Assembly (NCBI GenBank): GCA_964511185.1
Contig: CAZEDU010000067.1
Coordinates: forward strand, 1-27,934
Reading direction: 5' to 3'
DNA: 27,934 nt
Source: CAZEDU01 sp964511185
GTDB taxonomy: Bacteria > Myxococcota > Myxococcia > Myxococcales > Myxococcaceae
Part shown: piece after piece, positions 6,489 through 16,398 of the stretch
Numbering within the stretch: the stretch's first letter is position 1
How the letters are laid out: every line of letters begins with the position of its first letter
The notes under the pieces: model-generated
What the model was told of the DNA's origin: nothing
Database searches by the model: none
Seen by the model: only the letters and a program-made list of their open reading frames with translations
Made by a program: the position numbers and the translations under genes

Positions 6489-7424
6489 TTGGCGAGCGAA
6501 GTGCCGGCCCCCAAGCCATCGAGAGCCTTGCTCGTCGCCGAGCTGATCCTCCTCGTGGCGGCGGGCGTCTTCGCGCTCTCGTTTCACCTGCGCAGCCCGG
6601 GGTTCGAGGTCGACGAGCGCAGCTACCAGGAGGTCGCGCGCGTGCTCGAGGCGGAGGGCCAGGGCGGCGACGCGGTGCTGCTCTTCCCGTGGTGGACCGA
6701 GCGCGCGCGCCTCTTTCTGCCCGAGCGCTTCCCCATCGTCGGCTACCTGGGCTCGGACGCGGACGACCTGGCCGCGCACCCGCGGGTCTGGGTGCTGTCG
6801 CAGCCGCGCCTGCCGCGGGCCGACGAAGCCGACTTCGCGCGGCAGTTCTCGCCCGGCCGCGAGGCCCTCGGTCCCTCCCGCCGGTTCGGCAACCTCGCGC
6901 TGAGGCTGTACCAGAACGGCCGCCACGTCCCGCGCGTGCTCTCCGCCGCCGACGCGCTCTCCTCCGCGCAGGCTTATCTCGAGACCGAGGACGGCGAGCG
7001 GCTGCCCTGCGCTCCCGCCGGCGCCTCGTTTCTGTGTCCGAACAACGTCCGCATCGCGCGCGAGTGGCACGAGGTGCACTTCCAACCTCGCCACTGCATC
7101 TACACCCAGCCGCCCGGCGGCCCGACGCGGGTGGTGCTCGAGCTCGTCACGCCGCCGGCCGCGGCGCTGCAGCTGGAAGCGGGGCTGGTGTGGGACCGCG
7201 AGTTCCACCGAGGACCCGGTCTCACGCCGCTCCACGTCGGGGTGGACGACGCCAGCGGCGAGACGCTGGTGCGCTTGTCGATCCCGCCGGGGCTCGAGGG
7301 GCTGCAGCGCGCCAAGGGCCCGGGCACAAGCGGCACCCTTCGGCTGTGGGTGCAGTCGGATCAGCGGAACCTGCGCGAGGCCTGCATCGACCTGTTCGCG
7401 GTCGGCAGCGGGGGTGACCAATGA
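6489..7424 (+). CDS. Membrane-anchored periplasmic protein, partner of the GT39 gene
   Basis: A 311-aa protein from a TTG start at 6489, 12 bp after carG and preceded by AAGGGAA. One transmembrane helix (about 13-33) anchors it, with the bulk in the periplasm. Residues ~42-115 (starting DERSYQEVARVLE, then GDAVLLFPWW) resemble the soluble domain that often ends GT39-type glycosyltransferases. A beta-rich part with four Cys follows (about 140-305; PCAPAGASFLCP, then the RHC and EAC motifs). Its ATG-coupled neighbour (ATGA overlap at 7421-7424) is a GT39-type enzyme, so the two probably work together, for example with this protein as a detached accessory domain (inference). I do not recognise the family as a whole. 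Confidence 0.7.
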   Translation: MASEVPAPKPSRALLVAELILLVAAGVFALSFHLRSPGFEVDERSYQEVARVLEAEGQGGDAVLLFPWWTERARLFLPERFPIVGYLGSDADDLAAHPRVWVLSQPRLPRADEADFARQFSPGREALGPSRRFGNLALRLYQNGRHVPRVLSAADALSSAQAYLETEDGERLPCAPAGASFLCPNNVRIAREWHEVHFQPRHCIYTQPPGGPTRVVLELVTPPAAALQLEAGLVWDREFHRGPGLTPLHVGVDDASGETLVRLSIPPGLEGLQRAKGPGTSGTLRLWVQSDQRNLREACIDLFAVGSGGDQ

Positions 7425-9268
7425 GCGCGCCGGAGCCGCAAGCCGGACGCTTCAGCGACCGCGCGATCGCCTGGGGGCTCTTCGGCGCCGCCTTCGCCGC
7501 GCTGCTCCTCACCCAGCGTCAGGTCGGCTTCCCCCGCGACGAGAGCGTCTACTTCTACGCCGGCGAGTCGTACGCGGGCTGGTTCAAGCTGCTCCTCAGC
7601 CACCCGTCGGCCGCGATGACCGACAGCGCCATCCTGCGCTCGTTCAGCTACAACGCCGAGCACCCGGGCCTGATGAAGGTGCTGTTCGGCCTGTCGTTCT
7701 GGCTGTTCCACGAGACCTTGAAGGTGCTCGAGCCGGCCGCCGCGTTCCGGCTGCCTGCGTTCGCGGCCGCGGCGATGATCCCCGCGCTGCTCTACCGCTT
7801 CGGCGCGGGGCTGTTCGGCCGCCCCGCCGGGCTCTTCGCGGCGCTGTCTTTCCTCCTCGTCCCCCGCCACGCCTTCAACGCCGAGCTCGCCGCCTTCGAC
7901 GTGCCGGTGGCGGCGTTCTGGCTCCTCACCGTCTACTTCTTCTGGCGCGCGCAGTCGCAGCCTCGGGCGTGGATCTGGTGCGGCGTCGCGCTGGGGCTCG
8001 CGCTCGCCACCAAGCACAACGGCTTCTTCCTCCCGCTGGTGCTCGGCCCCTTCGCGCTCGTCCGCGCGCTTCAGGTCACCGAAGGCGACCGCGTCGGACG
8101 AGAGCGCGTGTGGCAGATCATCGGCGCGTTCAGCGCGGCGGTGGTGCTGTACGCGGTGCTCGTCGCCGCGCTCGGGCCGGTCGAGCTCCGCGCGCGCTTC
8201 ACCTTCCTCAGCCCGCAGACCGCCATCTACTTGGGGCTCGTCGCCGGCTGCGCGTACTTGTTGCGCAAGCTGCACCGCGAGAACCTCGCCGCCTTCCGCG
8301 CGCTCGCGCCCGTGGCCTCCATGGCGGTGCTCGGCCCGCTCGTCCTCTACCTGGCCTGGCCGCTGCTCTGGTTCCACCCGGTCGATCGCGTCGCCCAGTG
8401 GATCGCCTTTCACCTGAACCACGAGCACTACGCCTGGTTCTACCTGGGCAAGCTCCTGCGGCAGCCGCCCTTCCCGCTCGAGTACGTCCTGGTGAAGACC
8501 GCGCTCACCGTTCCGACCGCGATCTTCGTGCCCATGGTGATCGGCTTCGGGGTGGTGCTCGGGCGCGGGGTGCTGGCGCTCATCCCCGCCACGCGCCCTC
8601 GCGTGCGCCCCGCCTCGTTCGACGAGTGGCTCGTGCTCGCCAACGCGACCCTGTCCATCGCGGTCATCAGCATGCCGAACGTGCCGCACTTCGGCGGCGT
8701 GAAGCACTGGATTCCCTCGATGCTGTTCTTGGGGCTGCTCGCCGGCGACTCGGTCTCCCGCTCGGGGCGCGTGCTCTATGGGCTCCTCTCCAGCCGCGTG
8801 CCCAGGCGCGCGGCGTGGGTCCCCACCGCGGCGCTGAGCGCGCTCCTGCTCGTGCCTTCGCTGATCGCGCTCGTGCGCGTCTTCCCGTACGGGACCGCGT
8901 ACTACTCCGAGCTCGCCGGCGGGCTGCCCGGCGCGGCGTCCTTGGGCATGCAGCGCCAGTTCTGGTCGAGCCACGTGACCGGCGTGCTGCCGTGGATCAA
9001 CGCCCACGCGCCGCCCGGCGCCCGCATCTGGTTCCACGAGCTGATCGGCCCCGCGATGTCCGTGCGCGACTACCAGCGCAACGGCCTGCTCCGCCGCGAC
9101 ATCGTCCCAGTCCACCGCGTCGAGGACGCTCAGATCTCCGTCTACCAGTACCACCAGGAGTTCCGGGAGAACGAGTTCAACATCTGGCAGCAGTTCGGCA
9201 CCACGAAGCCAGTGACCGGCCTCTACCTCGACGAGACGCCGCAGATCATCGTCTACCAACGCCCTTAA
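7421..9268 (+). CDS. GT39/ArnT-like polytopic glycosyltransferase
   Basis: A 615-aa integral membrane enzyme of the GT-C fold (protein O-mannosyltransferase/ArnT-like, PMT_2). It would transfer a sugar from a polyprenyl-phosphate donor to a lipid, glycan or protein on the periplasmic side. The first loop has the acidic pair Asp40-Glu41 in FPRDES, the usual catalytic site, followed by NAEHPGLMK (about 87-95) and AFDVPVAAFW, which fit the family. About ten hydrophobic segments fill residues 17-490, and a periplasmic C-terminal part follows (about 500-615). Donor and acceptor cannot be told from sequence. It is translationally coupled to the upstream membrane-anchored protein. A palindrome doublet begins 4 bp after the stop. 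Confidence 0.85.
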   Translation: MSAPEPQAGRFSDRAIAWGLFGAAFAALLLTQRQVGFPRDESVYFYAGESYAGWFKLLLSHPSAAMTDSAILRSFSYNAEHPGLMKVLFGLSFWLFHETLKVLEPAAAFRLPAFAAAAMIPALLYRFGAGLFGRPAGLFAALSFLLVPRHAFNAELAAFDVPVAAFWLLTVYFFWRAQSQPRAWIWCGVALGLALATKHNGFFLPLVLGPFALVRALQVTEGDRVGRERVWQIIGAFSAAVVLYAVLVAALGPVELRARFTFLSPQTAIYLGLVAGCAYLLRKLHRENLAAFRALAPVASMAVLGPLVLYLAWPLLWFHPVDRVAQWIAFHLNHEHYAWFYLGKLLRQPPFPLEYVLVKTALTVPTAIFVPMVIGFGVVLGRGVLALIPATRPRVRPASFDEWLVLANATLSIAVISMPNVPHFGGVKHWIPSMLFLGLLAGDSVSRSGRVLYGLLSSRVPRRAAWVPTAALSALLLVPSLIALVRVFPYGTAYYSELAGGLPGAASLGMQRQFWSSHVTGVLPWINAHAPPGARIWFHELIGPAMSVRDYQRNGLLRRDIVPVHRVEDAQISVYQYHQEFRENEFNIWQQFGTTKPVTGLYLDETPQIIVYQRP

Positions 9269-9272
9269 ATGG

Positions 9273-9299
9273 GGGACCGTCCCTGAAAGGGACTGTCCC
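9273..9299. repeat. REP-like palindrome doublet, copy 2
   Basis: GGGACCGTCCC (9273-9283) and GGGACTGTCCC (9289-9299) keep the 16-bp period of the other doublets; the first unit has T to C at one position. It lies just after the stop of the glycosyltransferase gene. Confidence 0.8.
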
Positions 9300-9361
9300 C
9301 GGAAGTGGCGAGCCCTGGAGCCGCCTGAGCCGCCGTCTCTCGCTGGAGGCTCGGAGAGATC

Positions 9362-9390
9362 GGGGACAGTCCCCTCTGGGGACTGTCCCC
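9362..9390. repeat. REP-like palindrome doublet, copy 3
   Basis: GGGGACAGTCCCC (9362-9374) and GGGGACTGTCCCC (9378-9390) are separated by TCT, again a 16-bp period. Copies 2 and 3 bracket ~62 bp that contain the inverted arms CGAGCC and GGCTCG, so the region 9273-9390 may be one composite BIME-like element. It ends 20 bp before the ATG of the spermidine-synthase-like gene. Confidence 0.8.
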
Positions 9391-9410
9391 AGCTAAGCTC
9401 GCTTCCCTCC

Positions 9411-11486
9411 ATGCTCCGCTACGGCGCGACCATCTTCCTCGGCGCCTTCCTCCTGTTCGAGGTCGAGCTCATCGTCGGCAAGCTCGCGCTCCCGTGGTTC
9501 GGCGGGACCCCGTCGGTGTGGACCGTCTGCCTCCTCTTCTTCCAGACCGCGCTCCTGGCGGGCTACGCCTACGCGCACCGGCTCGGCTCGATGCCGGTCC
9601 AGCGCCAGCTCACGCTTCACTTGTCAGCGCTCGTCGCCGTCGCCGCGCTGCTGACCTTCCACGCGTTCGGCTGGCCCTCTCCCGTCACGCCCGGGCTCGA
9701 GTGGCGCAGCACCGAGCAGCCCGGCCCGTTCGGCGTGCTTCGGCTGCTTGCCATCAGCATCGGCTTGCCGTTTCTGCTGCTCTCCAGCACCGGGCCGCTG
9801 ATGCAGGCGTGGTTCGCGCGCGAGCACCCCGGCGTCTCGCCCTACCGCCTGTACGCGCTCTCCAACGCCGGCTCGCTGCTCGCGCTCCTGGTATACCCAA
9901 CGCTCGTCGAGCCCAAGCTCCCGCTCACGCGCCAGGGCTGGCTGTGGTTCATCGGGTTCGGCCTCTACGCCGCCGCGCTGATCTCCTGCGTCGTCGGGTT
10001 GTCGCGCGCCAAGACCCCGGAGCCCACAAGCCCCCAGGCGCCCCCGCTCGTCCCAGTTCACCCCACCCGCGTACTCGCGTGGATCGCGCTGTCCGCCTGC
10101 GGCTCGGTGCTGTTGCTCTCCACCACCAACCAGCTGTGCCAGGACGTCGCGTCCATGCCGCTGCTCTGGGTGCTTCCGCTCGCCCTCTACCTCCTCACGT
10201 TCATCTTCACGTTCGAGCGCGAAGGCTGGTACCGGCGCGCCATCATCTGGCCGCTCTACGCCGTCGGGCTCGTCTGGGTGAGCCGGCTGTTCTTCCTCGC
10301 GCCGAACACCAGCTTCTGGAGCCAGGTGGGCGGCTTCGGCCTCACGCTCTTCGCCGGCTGCATGATCTGCCACGGCGAGCTCTACCGCCTGCGCCCGCCG
10401 CACCAGCGCCTCGGCATGTTCTACCTGTCCGTCTCCGCCGGCGGCGCGCTCGGCGCGGTGGCGGTGGGCCTGGTCGCGCCGCACGTCTTCCGCAGCTTCG
10501 CCGAGTACCCGCTCTCGCTCGCGCTGCTGACCGGCGGCATGGTGCTGTTCCTCTTGCGGCGGCCCGAAGGCACCCCACGTCTGCGCTTCGTCGCCCAGCT
10601 CATGGGGGGCGCCGGGCTCGCGCTCCTGCTCACGCTCCTCGTCGTCGCGACGAAGGAGCCTCGCCAGGGCGAGCGGCTCAGCATTCGAAACTTCTTCGGG
10701 CTCGCGCGGGTCGCCGAGCAAGGCAAACCCGGCACGCCCGAGCACATGTACCTGTTGCAGAGCGGCAACATCCTGCACGGCTTCCAGTACACCGCCGACG
10801 ACAAACGCCGCGCGCCGGTCAGCTACTACACGCAGGACAGCGGGCTCGCGGTGCTCATCGAGCAGATGCGGCAAAGAAAGCCCGAAGGCCTCAAGGTCGG
10901 CGTCCTCGGCTTGGGCATCGGCGCCAGCATCGCGCTCGGGCAGCCGAACGACCACTGGACCTTCTACGAGATCAACCCCGCGATGGTGGCGCTGGCCGAA
11001 GGGCACGGCGGCTTCTTCACCTTCTTGAAGGAGTCATCCACCCCGCGCACCCTGCGGCTCGGCGACGCCCGCCTCGTGTTGGAGGAGGAGCTCGAGCACG
11101 GCAGCAACCAGTTCGACGTGCTCGCGGTCGACGTGTTCAGCGGCGACGCCGTCCCGGTGCACTTGCTCACCACGCAGGCGCTCGCGCTCTACCAGCGGCA
11201 CCTCTCGCCCACCGGGGTCATCGCGTTGCACCTGAGCAACCGCCACCTGAACCTGCCGCGCGTCGGCTTCGGGTTGGCCGATGAAGCCGGGCTGCACCCG
11301 CTGCTCATCGTCAGCCCCGTCAGCCAGATGGCCAGCCGCACCGAGTGGATGATTCTCTCGCGCGATGCCGAGCTGGTGTCCGACGCGTTCCCCGTCCCCA
11401 CCATCTCCAAGGCCTATCGTCAGTCGAGCTTCCCGAAGGTCGTGTGGACCGACGAGTTCAACGACTTGTGGAGCGTGCGCAGGTAA
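9411..11486 (+). CDS. Membrane-fused spermidine-synthase-like protein
   Basis: A 691-aa protein of the fused 'MFS/spermidine synthase' type. The N-terminal ~415 residues hold about ten transmembrane helices (LGAFLLFEVELIVGKLALPWFGG is interrupted by short loops, typical of the family). The C-terminal ~270 residues are a spermidine-synthase-like Rossmann domain: YYTQDSG at 472-478, nucleotide-binding loop GVLGLGIGA at 497-505, acidic E520 after strand 2, GDAR at 551-554 and DVFSGDAVP from 574. Whether it makes a polyamine is not known; these fusions are common in bacteria with several other routes to polyamines, so I give no gene symbol. No clear ribosome site precedes ATG 9411. It converges on the next gene with 5 bp between the stops. 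Confidence 0.85.
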   Translation: MLRYGATIFLGAFLLFEVELIVGKLALPWFGGTPSVWTVCLLFFQTALLAGYAYAHRLGSMPVQRQLTLHLSALVAVAALLTFHAFGWPSPVTPGLEWRSTEQPGPFGVLRLLAISIGLPFLLLSSTGPLMQAWFAREHPGVSPYRLYALSNAGSLLALLVYPTLVEPKLPLTRQGWLWFIGFGLYAAALISCVVGLSRAKTPEPTSPQAPPLVPVHPTRVLAWIALSACGSVLLLSTTNQLCQDVASMPLLWVLPLALYLLTFIFTFEREGWYRRAIIWPLYAVGLVWVSRLFFLAPNTSFWSQVGGFGLTLFAGCMICHGELYRLRPPHQRLGMFYLSVSAGGALGAVAVGLVAPHVFRSFAEYPLSLALLTGGMVLFLLRRPEGTPRLRFVAQLMGGAGLALLLTLLVVATKEPRQGERLSIRNFFGLARVAEQGKPGTPEHMYLLQSGNILHGFQYTADDKRRAPVSYYTQDSGLAVLIEQMRQRKPEGLKVGVLGLGIGASIALGQPNDHWTFYEINPAMVALAEGHGGFFTFLKESSTPRTLRLGDARLVLEEELEHGSNQFDVLAVDVFSGDAVPVHLLTTQALALYQRHLSPTGVIALHLSNRHLNLPRVGFGLADEAGLHPLLIVSPVSQMASRTEWMILSRDAELVSDAFPVPTISKAYRQSSFPKVVWTDEFNDLWSVRR

Positions 11487-11491
11487 GGCGC

Positions 11492-12204
<713 letters not shown>

Positions 12205-12205
<1 letters not shown>

Positions 12206-13389
12206 CAAAACGCTTCGCGGGCGAGCGCCAGCAGATCCTCCTCGGAGCATTTACGAGGGTTGGTCTGATGCGAGGCGTCCTCGAACGCCTTCCGAGCGAT
12301 CTTCGGCAGATCCACTTCCTTCACTCCCGCCTCGCGCAGCCGCGCCGGAATCCCAATCTCCGCGTTCAGCTGACGGACGCGCGCGATCGCGTTCCCCGCG
12401 AGCACCTCCTGACGGGAGAGCGAGTTATCGCCCATCGCCACCGCCACCCTCGCCAGCCGAGCGGTCACCGCCGCGCGGTTGAACTCCATCACCAACGGCA
12501 ACACGATGGCGTTCGCCAGCCCGTGGTGCACGCCCGAGATCGGCGTCAGCGCGTGCGCCAGCGCATGACACGCGCCCAGCCCCTTCTGAAACGCCATCGC
12601 TCCCTGCATCGCCGCCACCATCATGTCGCTGCGCGCCTGCAGGTGGCTCGGCTGCTGCACCGCCACCGGGAGCGAGCGCGCCACCCGCGCGATGCCGTCG
12701 ATCGCCAGCGCGTCCGCCAGCGGGTGGAAGCCATTGGCCACGTACGCCTCGAGGCAGTGGGTGAAGGCGTCCATGCCGGTCGCCGCGGTGGCGCCCTTCG
12801 GCAGGCCATACGTCAGCTCCGGATCGCAGATGGCCGCCTTCGGCAGCAGGTACGGGCTGAAGATCACCGTCTTGCGCCCCGTGTCCTCGAGCGTGGCGAC
12901 GCCCGAGCGGCTCACCTCCGAGCCCGTGCCCGCCGTGGTCGGGACCGCGATCAACGGAGGCAGGTCATCCCGCACGTATTGATCGCCGCCCTTCGCGTCG
13001 TCGTAGCGCGACAACGGCGGCTCGTGCGTGGTGAGCAACAATATGAGCTTCGCCGCGTCGAGCGGGCTGCCCCCGCCGATCGCAATGACGCCGTCGCATT
13101 TCTTCTGTTTGTAGGCGGCCACCCCGTCGAACGCGTCCTTCTCGGTCGGGTTCGGCTCCACCCGGTCGAACACCTCGTACGCCACCTTCGCCGCCGCGAG
13201 CACGTCGTAGAGCCGCTGCGCCAGCCCCGCCTTCACCACCCCCGCATCGGTGACCACGAGCGGCCGCTTCATCCCGAGCCGCGCGACCTGCGCCGGCAAG
13301 CGCTGCAGCGCCCCCGCGCCGAAGACGACCTTGGTCGGGTACGACATCTCGGTGACGCGCGGCTCCGAAGGCATGTCGAAGAGGTTCAT
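12205..13389 (-). CDS. Iron-containing (group III) alcohol dehydrogenase
   Basis: A 394-aa NAD(P)-dependent dehydrogenase/reductase of the iron-activated family, which interconverts alcohols and aldehydes. GGGSPLDAAK (105-114) and PTTAGTGSEV (150-159) mark the cofactor site. The metal ligands line up as Asp207, His211, His275 and His289, with the family's 14-residue gap between the last two. Length is normal (about 380-400). It lies 19 bp downstream of the glutamine-synthetase-like gene and overlaps the next gene by one base. In this setting it may oxidise a gamma-glutamylated or free amino alcohol to the aldehyde used by the operon's aldehyde dehydrogenase (inference); the substrate is not readable from sequence. 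Confidence 0.93.
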
Positions 13390-13408
13390 GTCGAAAGGCT
13401 CGTTTCCG

Positions 13409-14821
13409 TCAGATCAGCTCGAGGTACCGCTCGAGCTCCCAGGTGGTGACCGCCCGCTCGTACTGCCGCACTTCCCACTCGCGCGTGCGCAGGTAGTGAT
13501 CCACGAACGCCTCGCCGAGCAGCGCGCGCGCGCGCTTCGAGCCCTTGAGCAGCGCCACCGCGTCCTTCAGGCTCCGCGGCAGCGGCTTCGCCTTGGCCTC
13601 GTAGCCATTGCCCGCGCACGGAGGCGGCGGCTCCACCTCGTTCTCGATTCCCCACAACCCCGCGGCGAGCGACACCGCCATCCCGATGTACGGGTTCATG
13701 TCCGCCCCGGGCTGCCGGTACTCCAGGCGCATCGACTTGGCGTTGTCGCCGATCAGCCGAATCGCGGTGGTGCGGTTCTCCACGCCCCAGGTCGCCGTGG
13801 TCGGCGCCCAGGTGTTCTCGACGCTGCGCTTGTAGCTGTTGATCGTGGGCCAGTAGAGCGCGGTGAGCTCCGGCATCAGCTCGAGCTGGCCGCCCAAGTA
13901 GTGACGCAAGGTCTTGCTCATCCGGTGCTCGGCGCCGGCGTCGTGGAACAGGTTCTGATCTCCCCTGAGATTCCACAACGACTGGTGCACGTGGCCCGAG
14001 CAGCCCGGCAGCTTCTGGTTCCACTTCGCCATGAAGCACGCGGTCACGCCGTGCCGCGCGCAGATCTCCTTGACCGCCGTCTTGAACAGCACCGCCTTGT
14101 CGGCCGCCTTCTCGAGATCGTCGTACCGAATCGCCGTCTCGTACACGCCCGGGCCGGTCTCGGTGTGCATGCCCTCGATGTCGACGCCGAAGCTGTTGCA
14201 GCCGTCGATCAGCGCGTGCACCAGCCCCGCGTTCGTCGAGGTGCGCAGCCAGGAGTAGCCGAACATGCCTGGGGTCAGCGGCGTTAAGTCGCGAAAGCCC
14301 TTCTCGTGCAGCGACTGCGGCGTCTCCTTGAACAGGAAGTACTCGAACTCGGCGCCGAAGCGCGGCAGAAAGCCCATCTCCCGCGCGCGCCGGCCGATCT
14401 TCTGGAGCAGCTGCCGCGGCGAGGCCTCGTACGGCGACCCGTCGGCGTTCACGAAGTCGAGCAGGAACGCCGCGGTGTCGGGCTCCCACGGAATCACCCG
14501 CCCGGTCGACACGTCGACGTGCGCCGTCGTGTCGGGGTAGCCGGTGTGCCAGCCGGTCACCTTCGCGTTGTCGTACAGGTCATCGGCCAGGTCCCAGCCG
14601 AACACCACGTCGCAAAACCCCAGTCCGCCCTTCACCGCGGACCACAGCTTCTCGAGCGAGATGTACTTGCCCCGCCACACGCCGTCGACGTCCACGCCGC
14701 CGACCTTCGCCTTCACCACGCCCTTCTCGCCAAGCCACGCCTTCAGCGCGTCCACCCCCGCCGCGTCGCGCTGCACCGGCGCCTTCTTCGCGCGCGCGGC
14801 CGAGTGACCGTTTCGAGCCAT
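13409..14821 (-). CDS. Glutamine synthetase family (PuuA-like) ligase
   Basis: A 470-aa ligase of the glutamine synthetase superfamily that probably joins glutamate to an amine. Family residues are in place: beta-grasp N-terminus (about 35-125), E158-F-E160, E221 and E228 (ETGPGVYE), SGHVHQS with H277 and H279, ENRTTAIR (348-355) and RLEYRQPGADMNPY (365-378). An N-terminal extension of ~20 residues and the VWRGKYI region (48-54) are like PuuA/GlnA3/GlnA4-type gamma-glutamylamine ligases rather than housekeeping GlnA, which carries an adenylylation loop that is missing here. GGGGGAA precedes ATG 14821. It is 12 bp downstream of the aldehyde dehydrogenase and 19 bp upstream of the iron alcohol dehydrogenase gene. 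The amine is unknown: a polyamine, ethanolamine or another amino alcohol. Confidence 0.88.
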   Translation of the reverse strand: MARNGHSAARAKKAPVQRDAAGVDALKAWLGEKGVVKAKVGGVDVDGVWRGKYISLEKLWSAVKGGLGFCDVVFGWDLADDLYDNAKVTGWHTGYPDTTAHVDVSTGRVIPWEPDTAAFLLDFVNADGSPYEASPRQLLQKIGRRAREMGFLPRFGAEFEYFLFKETPQSLHEKGFRDLTPLTPGMFGYSWLRTSTNAGLVHALIDGCNSFGVDIEGMHTETGPGVYETAIRYDDLEKAADKAVLFKTAVKEICARHGVTACFMAKWNQKLPGCSGHVHQSLWNLRGDQNLFHDAGAEHRMSKTLRHYLGGQLELMPELTALYWPTINSYKRSVENTWAPTTATWGVENRTTAIRLIGDNAKSMRLEYRQPGADMNPYIGMAVSLAAGLWGIENEVEPPPPCAGNGYEAKAKPLPRSLKDAVALLKGSKRARALLGEAFVDHYLRTREWEVRQYERAVTTWELERYLELI

Positions 14822-14833
14822 TTGTGCTTCCCC

Positions 14834-16318
14834 CTATTCGGGCAGCTGCGTCCACACCGCCTTGACCTGGAGGTACCCGTCGAGCGCATGCGGCGACAGA
14901 TCGCGTCCCCAGCCAGACTCTTTGTAGCCGCCGAACGGCGCGGCGTCGTCGAACTCGTTGAAGCAGTTGATCCACACCACGCCGGCCTTCACCCGCTTGG
15001 CCAGCGCGTGCGCGCGCGCCACGTCCCGCGTCCAGATCGACGCGGCGAGCCCGTAGGTCGTGCCGTTGGCGATCTCCAGCGCCTGCGCCTCGTCGCCGAA
15101 GCGCAGGCACGCCAGCACCGGCCCGAAGATCTCCTCTTGCGCGATCTTCATGTTCGGCGTCACGTCGCCGAACACCGTGGGCTGCACGAAGTGGCCCTTG
15201 GCCTTCACGCCCTCGACGTCGCGCTCGCCGCCCGCGAGCACCTGGGCGCCCTGCTCCTTGCCCGAGGCGATGTAACCCAGAATCGCCTTGAGCTGGTTCG
15301 CCGAGATCTGCGAGCCCATCTCGGTGGCGGGGTCGAGCGGATCCCCCACGCGCATCTTCTTGGCCCGCTCGGACAGCTGCGTGACGAACGCGTCGTACGC
15401 CTTGTCGTGCACCAGCACGCGCGAGCCCGCGTTGCAGATCTCGCCCTTGTTGCTGAAGATGCCCCAGAAGCACGCGTCGACCGCCTTCGCCATGTCGGCG
15501 TCCGGCAGGATGATCTGCGGGCTCTTCCCGCCCAGCTCGAGCGTGAGCTTCTTCAAGTTGGTGTCGCCGGACGCGCGGATCAGCCGGCGCGCGGTGCGAA
15601 TCGACCCGGTGAAGCTGACCTTGTCGACGTCCGGGTGCCGCGCGAGCGCCTCTCCCGCCGGGTCGCCGTAGCCGGGCAGAACGTTGAGCACGCCCGGCGG
15701 CAGCCCCGCCTCCTGCGCCAGCTCGCCCAGCTTGAGCGCGGTGAGCGGCGTCAGCTCGGAAGGCTTGAGCACCACCGTGCAGCCCGCCGCCAAGGCCGGC
15801 CCGAGCTTCCAGCACGCCAAGCTCGTCGGGTAATTCCAGGGGACGATCGCCCCGACCACGCCCACCGGCTCCTTCAGCGTGTACGTGTGAAACGGGCCGG
15901 CGACCGGCAGCACCGCCCCTTCGATCTTGTTCGCCCACTCGCCGAAGTACGTCAGCGTGCTCGCGCCGGGCCCCACGTCGCCTTTGAGCGCGTCCTTGAA
16001 CGTCTTGCCGTTGTTCATCGACTCGAGGAGCGCGAGCTCCTCCCGCCGTTGCCAGAGCAGCTCCCCGAGCTTGCGGATGAGACGGCCCCGCGCGGTCGCG
16101 GTCATCGTCCGCCAAGGCCCCGACTCGAACGCCCGCCGCGCCGCCTTCACCGCGAGGTCGACGTCGCGCGCCCCGGCCGCCGGCACGTCGCAGATCGTCT
16201 CGCCCGTGGCCGGGTTGGCGACGGTGAGGGTGCCGCCTTCGAGCGGGTCGACGAACTTGCCGTCGATGAAGAGCTTGCTGGGTGGAAGCTTCGGACGGAG
16301 CGAGCGGGGGTCGACCAT
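14834..16318 (-). CDS. NAD(P)-dependent aldehyde dehydrogenase (PuuC/BetB-like)
   Basis: A 494-aa aldehyde dehydrogenase, oxidising an aldehyde to its acid. The expected sites are present: PWNYP with Asn162, KPSE with Lys185, ELGGKSP with general base Glu261, and the nucleophile Cys295. The usual GQxC around the nucleophile reads GEIC here. Another family mark is EEIFGPV near 385. It is closest in style to the PuuC/betaine aldehyde dehydrogenase group that handles amino-aldehydes (my impression). It is the first gene of a four-gene minus-strand operon and is divergent from the glutamine amidotransferase gene, with 80 bp between starts. No strong ribosome site is visible before ATG 16318. A role in oxidising a gamma-glutamylated or free aminoaldehyde is an inference from its neighbours. 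Confidence 0.93.
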   Translation of the reverse strand: MVDPRSLRPKLPPSKLFIDGKFVDPLEGGTLTVANPATGETICDVPAAGARDVDLAVKAARRAFESGPWRTMTATARGRLIRKLGELLWQRREELALLESMNNGKTFKDALKGDVGPGASTLTYFGEWANKIEGAVLPVAGPFHTYTLKEPVGVVGAIVPWNYPTSLACWKLGPALAAGCTVVLKPSELTPLTALKLGELAQEAGLPPGVLNVLPGYGDPAGEALARHPDVDKVSFTGSIRTARRLIRASGDTNLKKLTLELGGKSPQIILPDADMAKAVDACFWGIFSNKGEICNAGSRVLVHDKAYDAFVTQLSERAKKMRVGDPLDPATEMGSQISANQLKAILGYIASGKEQGAQVLAGGERDVEGVKAKGHFVQPTVFGDVTPNMKIAQEEIFGPVLACLRFGDEAQALEIANGTTYGLAASIWTRDVARAHALAKRVKAGVVWINCFNEFDDAAPFGGYKESGWGRDLSPHALDGYLQVKAVWTQLPE

Positions 16319-16398
16319 CGACGTGCACCGGGTGGTGAGGAGCGCCAGGAAGGGCGAAGCGCTTAAGATCGGCGTCGAACTCTAGGCACGAGACCCAA

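Noticed and set aside
7361..9412. 683-codon minus-strand open frame opposite the glycosyltransferase
   Set aside because: Composition (Glu/Arg/His-rich) and lack of motifs mark it as a shadow of the GT39-type gene.
9411..11486. Naming the spermidine-synthase-like gene speE and linking it to the amine module
   Set aside because: The membrane-fused form is a distinct subfamily with uncertain substrates, and the gene is convergent with the operon and not part of it.
14306..16366. Very long plus-strand open frame across the ligase and aldehyde dehydrogenase genes
   Set aside because: Long antisense frames are expected opposite GC-rich genes; its translation is Arg/His/Leu-rich and without motifs, while the minus strand encodes two intact enzymes.
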